A stretch of DNA of 64,000 nt from Pseudomonas syringae (GTDB lineage: Bacteria > Pseudomonadota > Gammaproteobacteria > Pseudomonadales > Pseudomonadaceae). A program made the translations under genes and the position numbers. Where the stretch lies: positions 1-64,000 of the forward strand of contig NZ_WKEQ01000021.1 in assembly GCF_021605415.1 (NCBI RefSeq), read 5' to 3'. The notes under the pieces are model-generated. The model was given only the letters and a program-made list of their open reading frames with translations, did not search any database and was not told the origin of the DNA. Below, in pieces: positions 1-6,027 of the stretch (position 1 is the stretch's first letter; each line of letters begins with the position of its first letter).

Positions 1-79
1 GGCGGGCACTGTCGGGGTCACTCCTCATCTCGGGCCGGCTCCTCCCGAGCGCGACGCCGTAGTGTAACCAGTCAGGATC

Positions 80-110
80 AAAAGATCGCAGCCTTCGGCA
101 GCTGCTACAA
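80..110. repeat. REP-like half element
   Basis: This is a single arm of the intergenic repeat family containing GATCGCAGCC and GGCAGC, which recurs at 38611-38694, 44955-44987 and 45843-45914. It lies just past the 3' end of the anti-sigma gene. No gene is visible in bases 1-122. Confidence 0.6.
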
Positions 111-122
111 GCGCGTCAATGA

Positions 123-875
123 TCAGAACTGTGTGGTTTGCCTGAGCAACCGCGCCGTCGGCGTGTCCGCCGGGCTGACCATCGCATAGTTGTAGCCGCT
201 GCCTGACCAGTATTCGGCCTGCAAGTCACCGTCGCTGCGGCTGCCCCGTGGCAGGAAGGTGTTTTTCGGCCCGGGCGGGCGCACGTAGAAACTGATCTTG
301 TGCCCGCCAACGTCTTCATAAATCACCATCGCCGCCGGGCCTTCTTCGGTGCTGAGCAGCCGCGCGCTGACCGGTTGGAACCCGGCCATGGCGAGATCCG
401 GCAGGCGATTGGCCTGGGTGAAGTAACGGTCGAGCCAGCGTTGCATGTCGGCCTCATCGGTGACTTTGTAGTCCGCAGGCAAAATGCCTTGCTCGGCGAT
501 CAACCGGTAAGCCTGCAAGGCATCGGTCATTGGCAGAACGTTGCGAGTCAGGGTCATTTCTCGTGCCTGCCAGCCGCTGAAACCGCCGACGCTGACGGCG
601 ATCAGCAATACCGCCGCACTGGCCAGGTGCCGCCGTGATTGGCGTTTGAGGCGTTGGCGAATGGCTGTCGGATCGAGATCGGCGTTGGCCGGTTGCTGCA
701 ATGCCGAACCAAGCGCGGCGCGTAAATGTTGAGCGTCCTGCTGCCAGGCGCGCACTTGCGCCGCTTCGTCCGGATGATTGGCCAGCCAGGCTTCCAGCAG
801 GCGCCGGTCTGCATCGCTGAGTTGGTGATCGACGTAAGCGTGCAGGTCACGCTCGTTGGGAGGGATGCTAATCAT
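123..875 (-). CDS. membrane-anchored anti-sigma factor
   Basis: This 250-residue protein probably holds the ECF sigma factor encoded just upstream in an inactive, membrane-bound state. The N-terminal part (about residues 1-75) is a charged helical domain typical of anti-sigma factors (ERDLHAYVDHQLSDADRR). One hydrophobic segment at about residues 83-103 follows, then a periplasmic region of about 145 residues. There is no cysteine, so it is not a zinc-binding HxxxCxxC anti-sigma factor. Its ATG overlaps the sigma stop codon by 4 nt (ATGA), so the two genes are translationally coupled. The signal it senses is unknown. The adjacent catalase-like gene suggests oxidative or membrane stress, which is inference. 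Confidence 0.85.
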   Translation of the reverse strand: MISIPPNERDLHAYVDHQLSDADRRLLEAWLANHPDEAAQVRAWQQDAQHLRAALGSALQQPANADLDPTAIRQRLKRQSRRHLASAAVLLIAVSVGGFSGWQAREMTLTRNVLPMTDALQAYRLIAEQGILPADYKVTDEADMQRWLDRYFTQANRLPDLAMAGFQPVSARLLSTEEGPAAMVIYEDVGGHKISFYVRPPGPKNTFLPRGSRSDGDLQAEYWSGSGYNYAMVSPADTPTARLLRQTTQF

Positions 876-1378
876 TTGAGTATCCGTAAGGAAGGGCTGC
901 TGATTTCGCCGTCGCTGAGCTGGCGCAAGGCCTGGCGGGCGCGGGACAGGCGCGACATCACGGTGCCGGTGGGTACGCCGAGAATCTCGGCGACCTCTTT
1001 ATAAGTCAGGCCTTCGACGGACACCCACAAGAGGAGGGCGCGTTGCTCGGTGGGCAGCCGGTCGAAGGTTTGCAGGGTTGCCTGAGCGATGACGGTACGT
1101 TCCGCCGACGGTTCGGCTTCGTCGCGGCCGGTGAAAAACTCGAGCAGCCGCGCATAACGGCGCGAGCGGCGATGAGCGTCGAGAAACTGTCGATAAAGAA
1201 TCGAAAACAGCCAGGCGCGCAGGTCGCCGTCAGCGCGTTTGTCGCCCCAACCGGACAATGCCCGCTCCAGGCTCGATTGCACGAGGTCGTCGGCGCTGCT
1301 GGTGTTACGCGTCAACGACACGGCAAACCGCCGCATCCTGGGGATGATTTCTCTGAGTTGTTCGTCGATATCGCTCAT
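872..1378 (-). CDS. ECF-family RNA polymerase sigma factor
   Basis: This 168-residue sigma-70 family protein has only regions 2 and 4, the ECF architecture. Region 2 covers about residues 10-80 (SSADDLVQSSLERAL, then LRAWLFSILYRQFLDAHR). Region 4 covers about residues 105-155 (LPTEQRALLLWVSVEGLTYKEVAEILGVP and a TVMSRLSRARQAL helix-turn-helix). It is followed with a 4-nt overlap by its anti-sigma factor. A GGAATA-N15-CGTC promoter lies 36-60 bp upstream of the start, and the same motif faces the catalase-like gene. This suggests autoregulation plus control of the divergent operon. The ECF subgroup was not determined. Confidence 0.93.
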   Translation of the reverse strand: MSDIDEQLREIIPRMRRFAVSLTRNTSSADDLVQSSLERALSGWGDKRADGDLRAWLFSILYRQFLDAHRRSRRYARLLEFFTGRDEAEPSAERTVIAQATLQTFDRLPTEQRALLLWVSVEGLTYKEVAEILGVPTGTVMSRLSRARQALRQLSDGEISSPSLRILK

Positions 1379-1413
1379 GAAGTTCAGCTAGTCACTACGC
1401 TATGGACTAGGAA

Positions 1414-1438
1414 GACGCCCGGGAGCCGAGGTTATTCC
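1414..1438 (-). promoter_or_regulatory. ECF-type promoter of the sigma/anti-sigma operon
   Basis: Read on the minus strand, GGAATAACC (from 1438) is followed by GCGTCTTCC, with CGTC at 1417-1414. The spacing from GGAATA to CGTC is 15 bp. A GGAAnn -35 and CGTC -10 is the classic ECF layout. The motif and spacing match the promoter facing the other way at 1467-1491. Confidence 0.65.
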
Positions 1439-1466
1439 ACGTTCGGAAAAATAAATACCGGACGCG

Positions 1467-1491
1467 GGAATAAACCATCGCGGCGTGCGTC
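1467..1491 (+). promoter_or_regulatory. ECF-type promoter of the catalase/cytochrome b561 operon
   Basis: GGAATAAACC at 1467 and GCGTCTTGC, with CGTC at 1488-1491, lie 15 bp apart (GGAATA to CGTC). This repeats the architecture of the divergent sigma promoter. The expected transcript start near 1498 excludes translation from the in-frame ATG at 1485 and supports the ATG at 1536. Confidence 0.65.
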
Positions 1492-1535
1492 TTGCTGACT
1501 CTTTCTACTTGTGGCCGATGGCCCCGGAGTTGTTC

Positions 1536-2630
1536 ATGGTTGATCGCACTTCACCGCCCGGGGGGCCGCAACGTCCGCCCCTGAGTGCTGCGAGCCTGAC
1601 GTTGCGCCTCGGCGGCATCGCCGTCGTGGTCGCAGCATTGGCTGGCGCATTTGCTTACGTTAACGGCACCTTTGACCCACAGCGTCTGACGCCCAAGGCA
1701 CTGGTCGATGTCTTGGAAAAAAACAACGGCGTGCATCCCGGTTTCCGACGCAACCATGCCAAGGGCGTCTGCGTGATCGGCCATTTCGAGAACAGCGGTG
1801 AAGCCCGATCCTATTCCACGGCTCAGGTGTTCAAGGATTCGCGAACGCCGGTGGTCGGGCGTTTCGCGCTGCCGGCGGGCAATCCCTATGCGCCGGATTC
1901 GGCCGTACCGATCCGCAGCCTGGCGCTGCGTTTCACTCAAGCCAATGGCCAGCAGTGGCGCACCGGAATGAACAGCATGCCGGTGTTTCCGGTGGGTACG
2001 CCCGAGGCGTTCTATCAGTTGCAGCAAGCCCAGGTACCCGATCCGGCCACCGGCAAACCCGACCCGAGCAAAGTGCCGGCGTTTTTTGCCGCGCATCCGG
2101 AGGCCGTACCGTTCTTGACGTGGGTGAAGACCGCCAAGCCTTCCGCCAGCTACGCCACTGAAACCTATAACAGTATCAATGCGTTTTATCTGGTGGGCGC
2201 CAACGGGCAAAAGCAGGCGGTGCGCTGGAGCGTCACGCCGCTGGCTGAGGATGCAGCGGGTGCCCTGGCGCCGGAAGGGGCGGATTTCCTTGAAAAGGAT
2301 CTGACCCGGCGGCTGGAGGCGGGGCCTTTGCGCTGGCGGCTGAACATTACGTTGGCCACAGCTGATGATCCGGTGAACGACGCGAGCAAGCCATGGCCCG
2401 AAGGTCGGAAGATCCTGAATGCCGGAACACTGGTGCTGGAGAAAATTGAACCGCAACTGAGCGGTGAGTGCCGTGACATCAACTACGATCCGCTGGTGTT
2501 GCCGGCCGGTATCGAAGGCTCCGATGATCCATTGCTCGCGGCTCGTTCGGCCGGTTACGCCGATTCTTACTTGCGTCGCACCAGCGAGGTCAGCCAATTG
2601 CCCGCCGCCCAACAGGAGGCTCGCCCATGA
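1536..2630 (+). CDS. catalase-family (SrpA-like) haem peroxidase with N-terminal membrane anchor
   Basis: This is a compact catalase-fold protein of 364 residues, shorter than canonical monofunctional catalases (about 480 or more). An N-terminal hydrophobic stretch (about residues 22-42, LRLGGIAVVVAALAGAFAYV) should act as a signal or membrane anchor. The catalase core starts at about residue 55. The likely distal histidine lies in RRNHAKGVCVIGHF, and SLALRFTQANGQQWRTGMNSM is also family-typical. I chose ATG 1536 because GGAG sits 7 bp upstream and because the ATGs at 1485 and 1518 fall inside or too near the promoter. Its stop overlaps the cytochrome b561 start by 4 nt. It probably detoxifies peroxides or oxidises an organic substrate at the membrane. 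Confidence 0.85.
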   Translation: MVDRTSPPGGPQRPPLSAASLTLRLGGIAVVVAALAGAFAYVNGTFDPQRLTPKALVDVLEKNNGVHPGFRRNHAKGVCVIGHFENSGEARSYSTAQVFKDSRTPVVGRFALPAGNPYAPDSAVPIRSLALRFTQANGQQWRTGMNSMPVFPVGTPEAFYQLQQAQVPDPATGKPDPSKVPAFFAAHPEAVPFLTWVKTAKPSASYATETYNSINAFYLVGANGQKQAVRWSVTPLAEDAAGALAPEGADFLEKDLTRRLEAGPLRWRLNITLATADDPVNDASKPWPEGRKILNAGTLVLEKIEPQLSGECRDINYDPLVLPAGIEGSDDPLLAARSAGYADSYLRRTSEVSQLPAAQQEARP

Positions 2631-3172
2631 GCGCCCAACCGTCTCATTTCGCCCCTTTGGCGCGGCTGCTGCACTGGTTAATGGCTTTAATGATCATTGC
2701 CATGCTGTTCATCGGCGCGGGCATGGTTGCCTCGGTGTCGGCACGGCACGAATGGCTGATCAATCTGCACAAACCATTGGGCATCGCCATTTTGTTGCTG
2801 GTGATTGTGCGGCTGGTGGTGCGATTTTCCACGCGTCAACCGCCACTTCCGGCGGATCTGCCGGGTTGGCAGGTGTTGGCGGCCAAGGCCTCGCACGTGT
2901 TGTTGTATGCCTTGATGTTGGTGCTGCCATTGTTGGGGTGGGCGATGATCAGTGCGGCGGGGGATCCGGTGATGCTGAGCAGTTCGCTGCAATTGCCATC
3001 GATTGTGCCGGCTGATGCGCAGGTGTTCGCGTTTCTGCGCAAGGCTCACGGGTATCTGGCGTATTTGCTGTTTCTGACGGTGCTGTTGCACCTGGCGGCC
3101 GCGCTGTTCCATGGTTGGGTGCGTCGCGATGAGGTGCTCGACAGCATGTTGCGGGGGAGGGGTCGAGGCTAA
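2627..3172 (+). CDS. cytochrome b561 family membrane protein
   Basis: This 181-residue protein has four hydrophobic helices (about residues 13-35, 48-66, 88-108 and 146-166). It carries histidines suited to b-type haem ligation (LARLLHWLMALM, INLHKPLGIAIL, KASHVLLYALM, KAHGYLAYLLFLTVLLHLAAALFH). Members of this family shuttle electrons between quinols and periplasmic acceptors. The 4-nt overlap with the catalase-like gene argues that the pair forms one module, with b561 possibly supplying electrons to the haem protein. It is followed immediately by a strong hairpin terminator. Confidence 0.9.
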   Translation: MSAQPSHFAPLARLLHWLMALMIIAMLFIGAGMVASVSARHEWLINLHKPLGIAILLLVIVRLVVRFSTRQPPLPADLPGWQVLAAKASHVLLYALMLVLPLLGWAMISAAGDPVMLSSSLQLPSIVPADAQVFAFLRKAHGYLAYLLFLTVLLHLAAALFHGWVRRDEVLDSMLRGRGRG

Positions 3173-3193
3173 CGCGCTCATTTCGTCGCAACA

Positions 3194-3224
3194 AAAAAGG
3201 TCGCAGTTGTTCTGCGACCTTTTT
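3194..3224. terminator. bidirectional intrinsic terminator
   Basis: The stem GGTCGCAG (3199-3206) pairs with CTGCGACC (3212-3219) around a 5-nt loop. A-tracts and T-tracts on either side serve both strands. It separates the cytochrome b561 gene (+) from the carboxypeptidase gene (-), which converge here. Confidence 0.9.
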
Positions 3225-3241
3225 GTTTAAGCGCGGGGTGG

Positions 3242-4393
3242 TCAGCGCAGGGTGTCGACCATGTCGGCGATGGTCGTCAATACGTCTTTGCCGAGCTGTT
3301 TGGAGCGCTTCCCCGACCATCCGGTGTGCGGATTCGGTGCGTCGTCGTGATCCTTGAAAGGCATCTCCAGGGTCAGTGCCAGGCAATCGTATTTCTGGCC
3401 GACGCTGTTGCAGGCCAGGGTCATGTTGGCCTGGCCCGGCAGATCGCGGACGTAACCGTATCGGGTCTGGAAATCCTTGGTTGTGTGCTTCAGATGGCTG
3501 CGAAAGTGTTCTTCGAGTTTCTCGATGCGCGGCGTATACCCCGGGTTGCCTTCGCACGCAGCGGTAAACACGTGAGGGATTTCTTCATCGCCGTGTACGT
3601 CGAGGAACAGATCGACGCCGTACTTTTCCATCTGCTGCTGGACGAAAAGGACTTCTGGGCTGACGTCCTGACTGGCGCTCTGCCAAGCGCGGTTCAAATC
3701 CTGGCCCATGGCGTTGGTGCGTAGATGCCCGTGGAACGCGCCGTCCGGATTCATGTTGGGCACCAGGTACAGATCGGCGCCGGCCAGCAGTTTGTTCAAC
3801 ACCGGGTCGTCGTGTTTTTCCAGTCGTTCGATCACCCCCTCCATGAACCACTCGGCCATGTGCTCCCCCGGGTGCTGCTGAGCGATCATCCACACTTTGC
3901 GCTGGCCCTCGGCGCCGCTGCCTTTGCGTAGCAACTGAATGTCGCGGCCTTCGACACTTTTACCGGTGGCCAGCAATTCGGTACCGGCCTTGGTCAGCGC
4001 CTGTTCGATCAACCAGCCATGACGGCCGCGGCTATACGGTTCGAAGTAGGCAAACCAGGCGTGGGTTTGCGTGGCTTCCAGGCTGAAGCGCAGGCAGTCG
4101 CCTTCGAAAATGGTCGGGACGCGGAACCAATTGACGTGGTCGTAGGACGCCACGGCCTGATAACCGGTCCAGGCTTTATTGTAGGAAGATTGGCTGGCGT
4201 TGTTCAGGCGAAACCAGTGTTCCTGACCGACATGCAGACCGCTGGCCTTGAAGTGAAACCACTGGAAATGCGGGCTGCGGGTGTCCGGACGAATCGCCAG
4301 AATCGGATTGAGCGGGTTGCTGATGTCGATGACTTGAATGTTACCGCTGTCGAAATTGGCGCTGATGTCGAACGAAGATTTGGCCGCGGTCAT
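3242..4393 (-). CDS. M14-family zinc carboxypeptidase
   Basis: This 383-residue cytosolic-looking protein has no signal peptide. It has an N-terminal beta-rich domain (about residues 1-125, ISANFDSGNIQVIDI...) typical of the bacterial cytosolic-carboxypeptidase-like M14 subgroup. The catalytic domain follows. The zinc-binding HxxE is in MIAQQHPGEHMAEWFMEG and the downstream histidine is in LFLDVHGDEEIPHVF. The probable catalytic glutamate is in LALTLEMPFKD near residue 345. The family removes C-terminal residues from peptides or from protein tails, and the substrate here is unknown. It is monocistronic and ends against the shared terminator at 3194-3224. Confidence 0.9.
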   Translation of the reverse strand: MTAAKSSFDISANFDSGNIQVIDISNPLNPILAIRPDTRSPHFQWFHFKASGLHVGQEHWFRLNNASQSSYNKAWTGYQAVASYDHVNWFRVPTIFEGDCLRFSLEATQTHAWFAYFEPYSRGRHGWLIEQALTKAGTELLATGKSVEGRDIQLLRKGSGAEGQRKVWMIAQQHPGEHMAEWFMEGVIERLEKHDDPVLNKLLAGADLYLVPNMNPDGAFHGHLRTNAMGQDLNRAWQSASQDVSPEVLFVQQQMEKYGVDLFLDVHGDEEIPHVFTAACEGNPGYTPRIEKLEEHFRSHLKHTTKDFQTRYGYVRDLPGQANMTLACNSVGQKYDCLALTLEMPFKDHDDAPNPHTGWSGKRSKQLGKDVLTTIADMVDTLR

Positions 4394-4660
4394 AATCGGT
4401 TCCTGAATATGATTTTTATGGCGGTTACTTTACACGCTGGACAGGGGTGAACCGAGGGGAAATTGCGGGGGGCGTCTTCCGTGACGCGGGCGAAGCTTAG
4501 TGGCTGTGCGATTGATTCTCAAGTGCTGATTGCCATTACTTTGCCTCAATGGCGTCGGGCAAGTATTGCCAGGCGGAAATCTTTTGATATGATCCGCGCC
4601 ATCGGATTTGCAGCACCCAAAGACTTCATTAGCCTGAAGACATAAGCCAGAAAACTGGCA
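4394..4660 (+). other. non-coding gap with a possible promoter facing prrF
   Basis: No convincing gene is present in this stretch. A sigma-70-like promoter on the plus strand reads TTGCCA (4566-4571), a 16-bp spacer, then TATGAT (4588-4593). A transcript from it would run toward the prrF terminator. It would carry ATTAGCCTGA (4628-4637), the complement of the PrrF core, and a small GCCAG/CTGGC hairpin (4646-4659). A 60-codon open frame at 4463-4645 has no family resemblance and was not called. Confidence 0.35.
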
Positions 4661-4772
4661 AAAAAAGACCCGGCAAAAAGCCGGGTCAAAAACCGTGATT
4701 AGCCTGATGAGGAGATAGTCCAGAAGACCGACCTAAGGTCTCTGGCCCATCGACTGATCTCGCGACCAGCTG
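4661..4772 (-). ncRNA. prrF: PrrF-type iron-responsive small RNA
   Basis: On the minus strand, about 112 nt begin at GCTGGTCGCGAGATCAG. The conserved PrrF antisense core, CTCCTCATCAGGCTAATC, lies at about 4715-4697. The RNA ends in an intrinsic terminator: GACCCGGC (4667-4674) pairs with GCCGGGTC (4680-4687), with six or more U residues on the minus strand. In Pseudomonas, PrrF RNAs are transcribed when iron is scarce and, with Hfq, repress mRNAs for iron-rich proteins such as sodB, TCA-cycle and respiratory enzymes. Only one copy is seen here, unlike the tandem prrF1-prrF2 of P. aeruginosa. I recognised the core, the start and the Fur box from memory, not from a search. Confidence 0.88.
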
Positions 4773-4774
4773 CA

Positions 4775-4806
4775 TGCAATAATAATCATTATCATTTGCA
4801 AGTCAA
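4775..4806 (-). promoter_or_regulatory. prrF promoter overlapped by a Fur box
   Basis: The minus-strand -35 TTGACT (4806-4801) and -10 TATTAT (4784-4779) are separated by 16 bp. The spacer and -10 are embedded in a Fur-box-like sequence of NATWAT units (AATGATAATGATTATTATT on the minus strand). Fe-Fur binding would block RNA polymerase directly, so PrrF should be made under iron starvation. Confidence 0.8.
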
Positions 4807-4835
4807 ATGTTTTTATTTGCACGATTGGTAAATTC

Positions 4836-5201
4836 TTACCCTTGCGTCCGAATGCCCAGTCCCTGAACGGTTGCGGCATCCAGCGAGTGATCCACCATCA
4901 CTCTCGCCATATCCACCATGTGAATCACTGAAAAAGCCAAGTCTCGGCTGCTCCCTTGCAGGCCGTCGGCTGCCTTCAATGCCGTGGCGGCGGCGCAGCG
5001 CAACAGATCCGAGGCGTGCACCAGCGCTTCTTCATTGCTGACGTCGCGATTCACGCCGAAGAAACGATCTTCGATTTCAGGCTCAGAAACAGCTGGTTTC
5101 AAGTAATAGTCCAGCGCGCGTTGTGCGGCGGCGCTACCTTGTGGCGAAGTGAGCGTCGTGTCTATTTGCAGATCGGGTAAATCTTTGCTGCTGATATTCA
5201 T
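4836..5201 (-). CDS. DUF6124-like small hypothetical protein
   Basis: This 121-residue soluble protein has no signal peptide or membrane segment. It resembles small Pseudomonas proteins of the DUF6124 type: AAQRALDYYL at about residues 26-35, then an alanine-rich helical region (EALVHASDLLRCAAATALKAADGL) and a C-terminal VIHMVDMARVMVDHSLD. The function is unknown. The ATG at 5201 is chosen because similarity begins there and because a longer reading would run through the promoter region shared with the divergent repressor. The divergent arrangement suggests that it may be controlled by that repressor. Confidence 0.75.
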   Translation of the reverse strand: MNISSKDLPDLQIDTTLTSPQGSAAAQRALDYYLKPAVSEPEIEDRFFGVNRDVSNEEALVHASDLLRCAAATALKAADGLQGSSRDLAFSVIHMVDMARVMVDHSLDAATVQGLGIRTQG

Positions 5202-5251
5202 GGTGTTGTCGCTCCGTGATCGATTCAAGTCCGTGAGCTCAGCATAATACT

Positions 5252-5287
5252 TATTGTAGTTGTGACCAGAATTTAAATACGACAATA
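5252..5287. promoter_or_regulatory. candidate operator of the S24-like repressor
   Basis: The inverted repeat TATTGTAGT (5252-5260) and ACGACAATA (5279-5287) matches at 8 of 9 positions and lies between the divergent DUF6124-like and repressor genes. A -35/-10 pair, TTGTGA (5260-5265) and CAATAT (5283-5288) with 17-bp spacing, overlaps it. Binding by the neighbouring repressor is inference. Confidence 0.4.
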
Positions 5288-5328
5288 TGTGTTTTGACGG
5301 TCGGAGACGTCCGCGTATGGTGCCGGGC

Positions 5329-5988
5329 ATGGATAAATGGATTGAATTGGTCAAAGCCAAAATGGATGAGCTCGATATCACCCAACTCGAGCTTGGTGAG
5401 CGTGTGGGAGTGTCTCAGGGCGGGATCGGCCATTGGCTGACCAAGCGCCGGCAACCCGGCGTCCCTGAAATGAACCGCGTCTTGAAAGCGCTGGGCATGG
5501 ATTTTCTTGAGGTTGCGACGGTGATCCGTGAACCGCCGACCGTGTCCGATGACGACATGCCACTGACGCAAAAGTACAACCCTTACTTTCGTTACCCGAT
5601 CAGCGATTGGCGCGAGCCGTTGCAAGTACACGAAAGCGAGCCTGTGCCCTACGCCGTTGCGCAGGATAAAACTCGCTTCGAACTCAGTGATTATCACGCA
5701 AGGGGAGCGGCGTTCTGGCTGAGAGTCGAAGGTAACGCCATGACCGCACCTGACGGCATCAGCATCTCGGAAGGCATGTTGATTCTGGTGGATCCGGCGG
5801 TAGAAGCCGTACCCGGCAAACTGGTGATCGCGCAATGGCCGGAGAGTACCGAAGCGACGTTTCGCAAATTAGTCGAAGAGGGCGGTCAGCGTTACCTGTT
5901 ACCGCTCAATCCGAATTGGCCGACAGCGCTGTTCACCAGCGACTGTCGAATCATCGGCGTGGTTATTCAGGCAATGGCCAGATTCTGA
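5329..5988 (+). CDS. LexA/PrtR-like HTH repressor with defective S24 domain
   Basis: This 219-residue protein has an N-terminal XRE helix-turn-helix (about residues 5-60, LELGERVGVSQGGIGHWLTKRRQPG) and a C-terminal S24 peptidase-type domain (about residues 110-215). In LexA, CI and PrtR proteins the self-cleaving Ser sits in a G-D/N-S-M motif and the Lys in GKLV. Here the motif reads GNAM, so the serine position (residue 137) is alanine, while the lysine (164, VPGKLVIA) is kept. RecA-stimulated self-cleavage therefore seems lost, although dimerisation may remain. The start at 5329 (MDKWIELV) is the one used by PrtR-like proteins; ATG 5317 is an alternative. It is followed by a terminator. Confidence 0.85.
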   Translation: MDKWIELVKAKMDELDITQLELGERVGVSQGGIGHWLTKRRQPGVPEMNRVLKALGMDFLEVATVIREPPTVSDDDMPLTQKYNPYFRYPISDWREPLQVHESEPVPYAVAQDKTRFELSDYHARGAAFWLRVEGNAMTAPDGISISEGMLILVDPAVEAVPGKLVIAQWPESTEATFRKLVEEGGQRYLLPLNPNWPTALFTSDCRIIGVVIQAMARF

Positions 5989-5991
5989 TCG

Positions 5992-6025
5992 GATCGATCC
6001 TCACTTTGCGTAGGATCGATCTTTT
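5992..6025 (+). terminator. intrinsic terminator after the repressor gene
   Basis: The 10-bp stem GATCGATCCT (5992-6001) pairs with AGGATCGATC (6012-6021) and is followed by TTTT. It lies between two convergent genes, the repressor (+) and liuD (-). Confidence 0.8.
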
Positions 6026-6027
6026 GT

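Noticed and set aside
4463..4645. 60-codon plus-strand frame upstream of the prrF terminator
   Set aside because: It has no family resemblance, and a better explanation of its 3' half is a promoter and PrrF-like segment.
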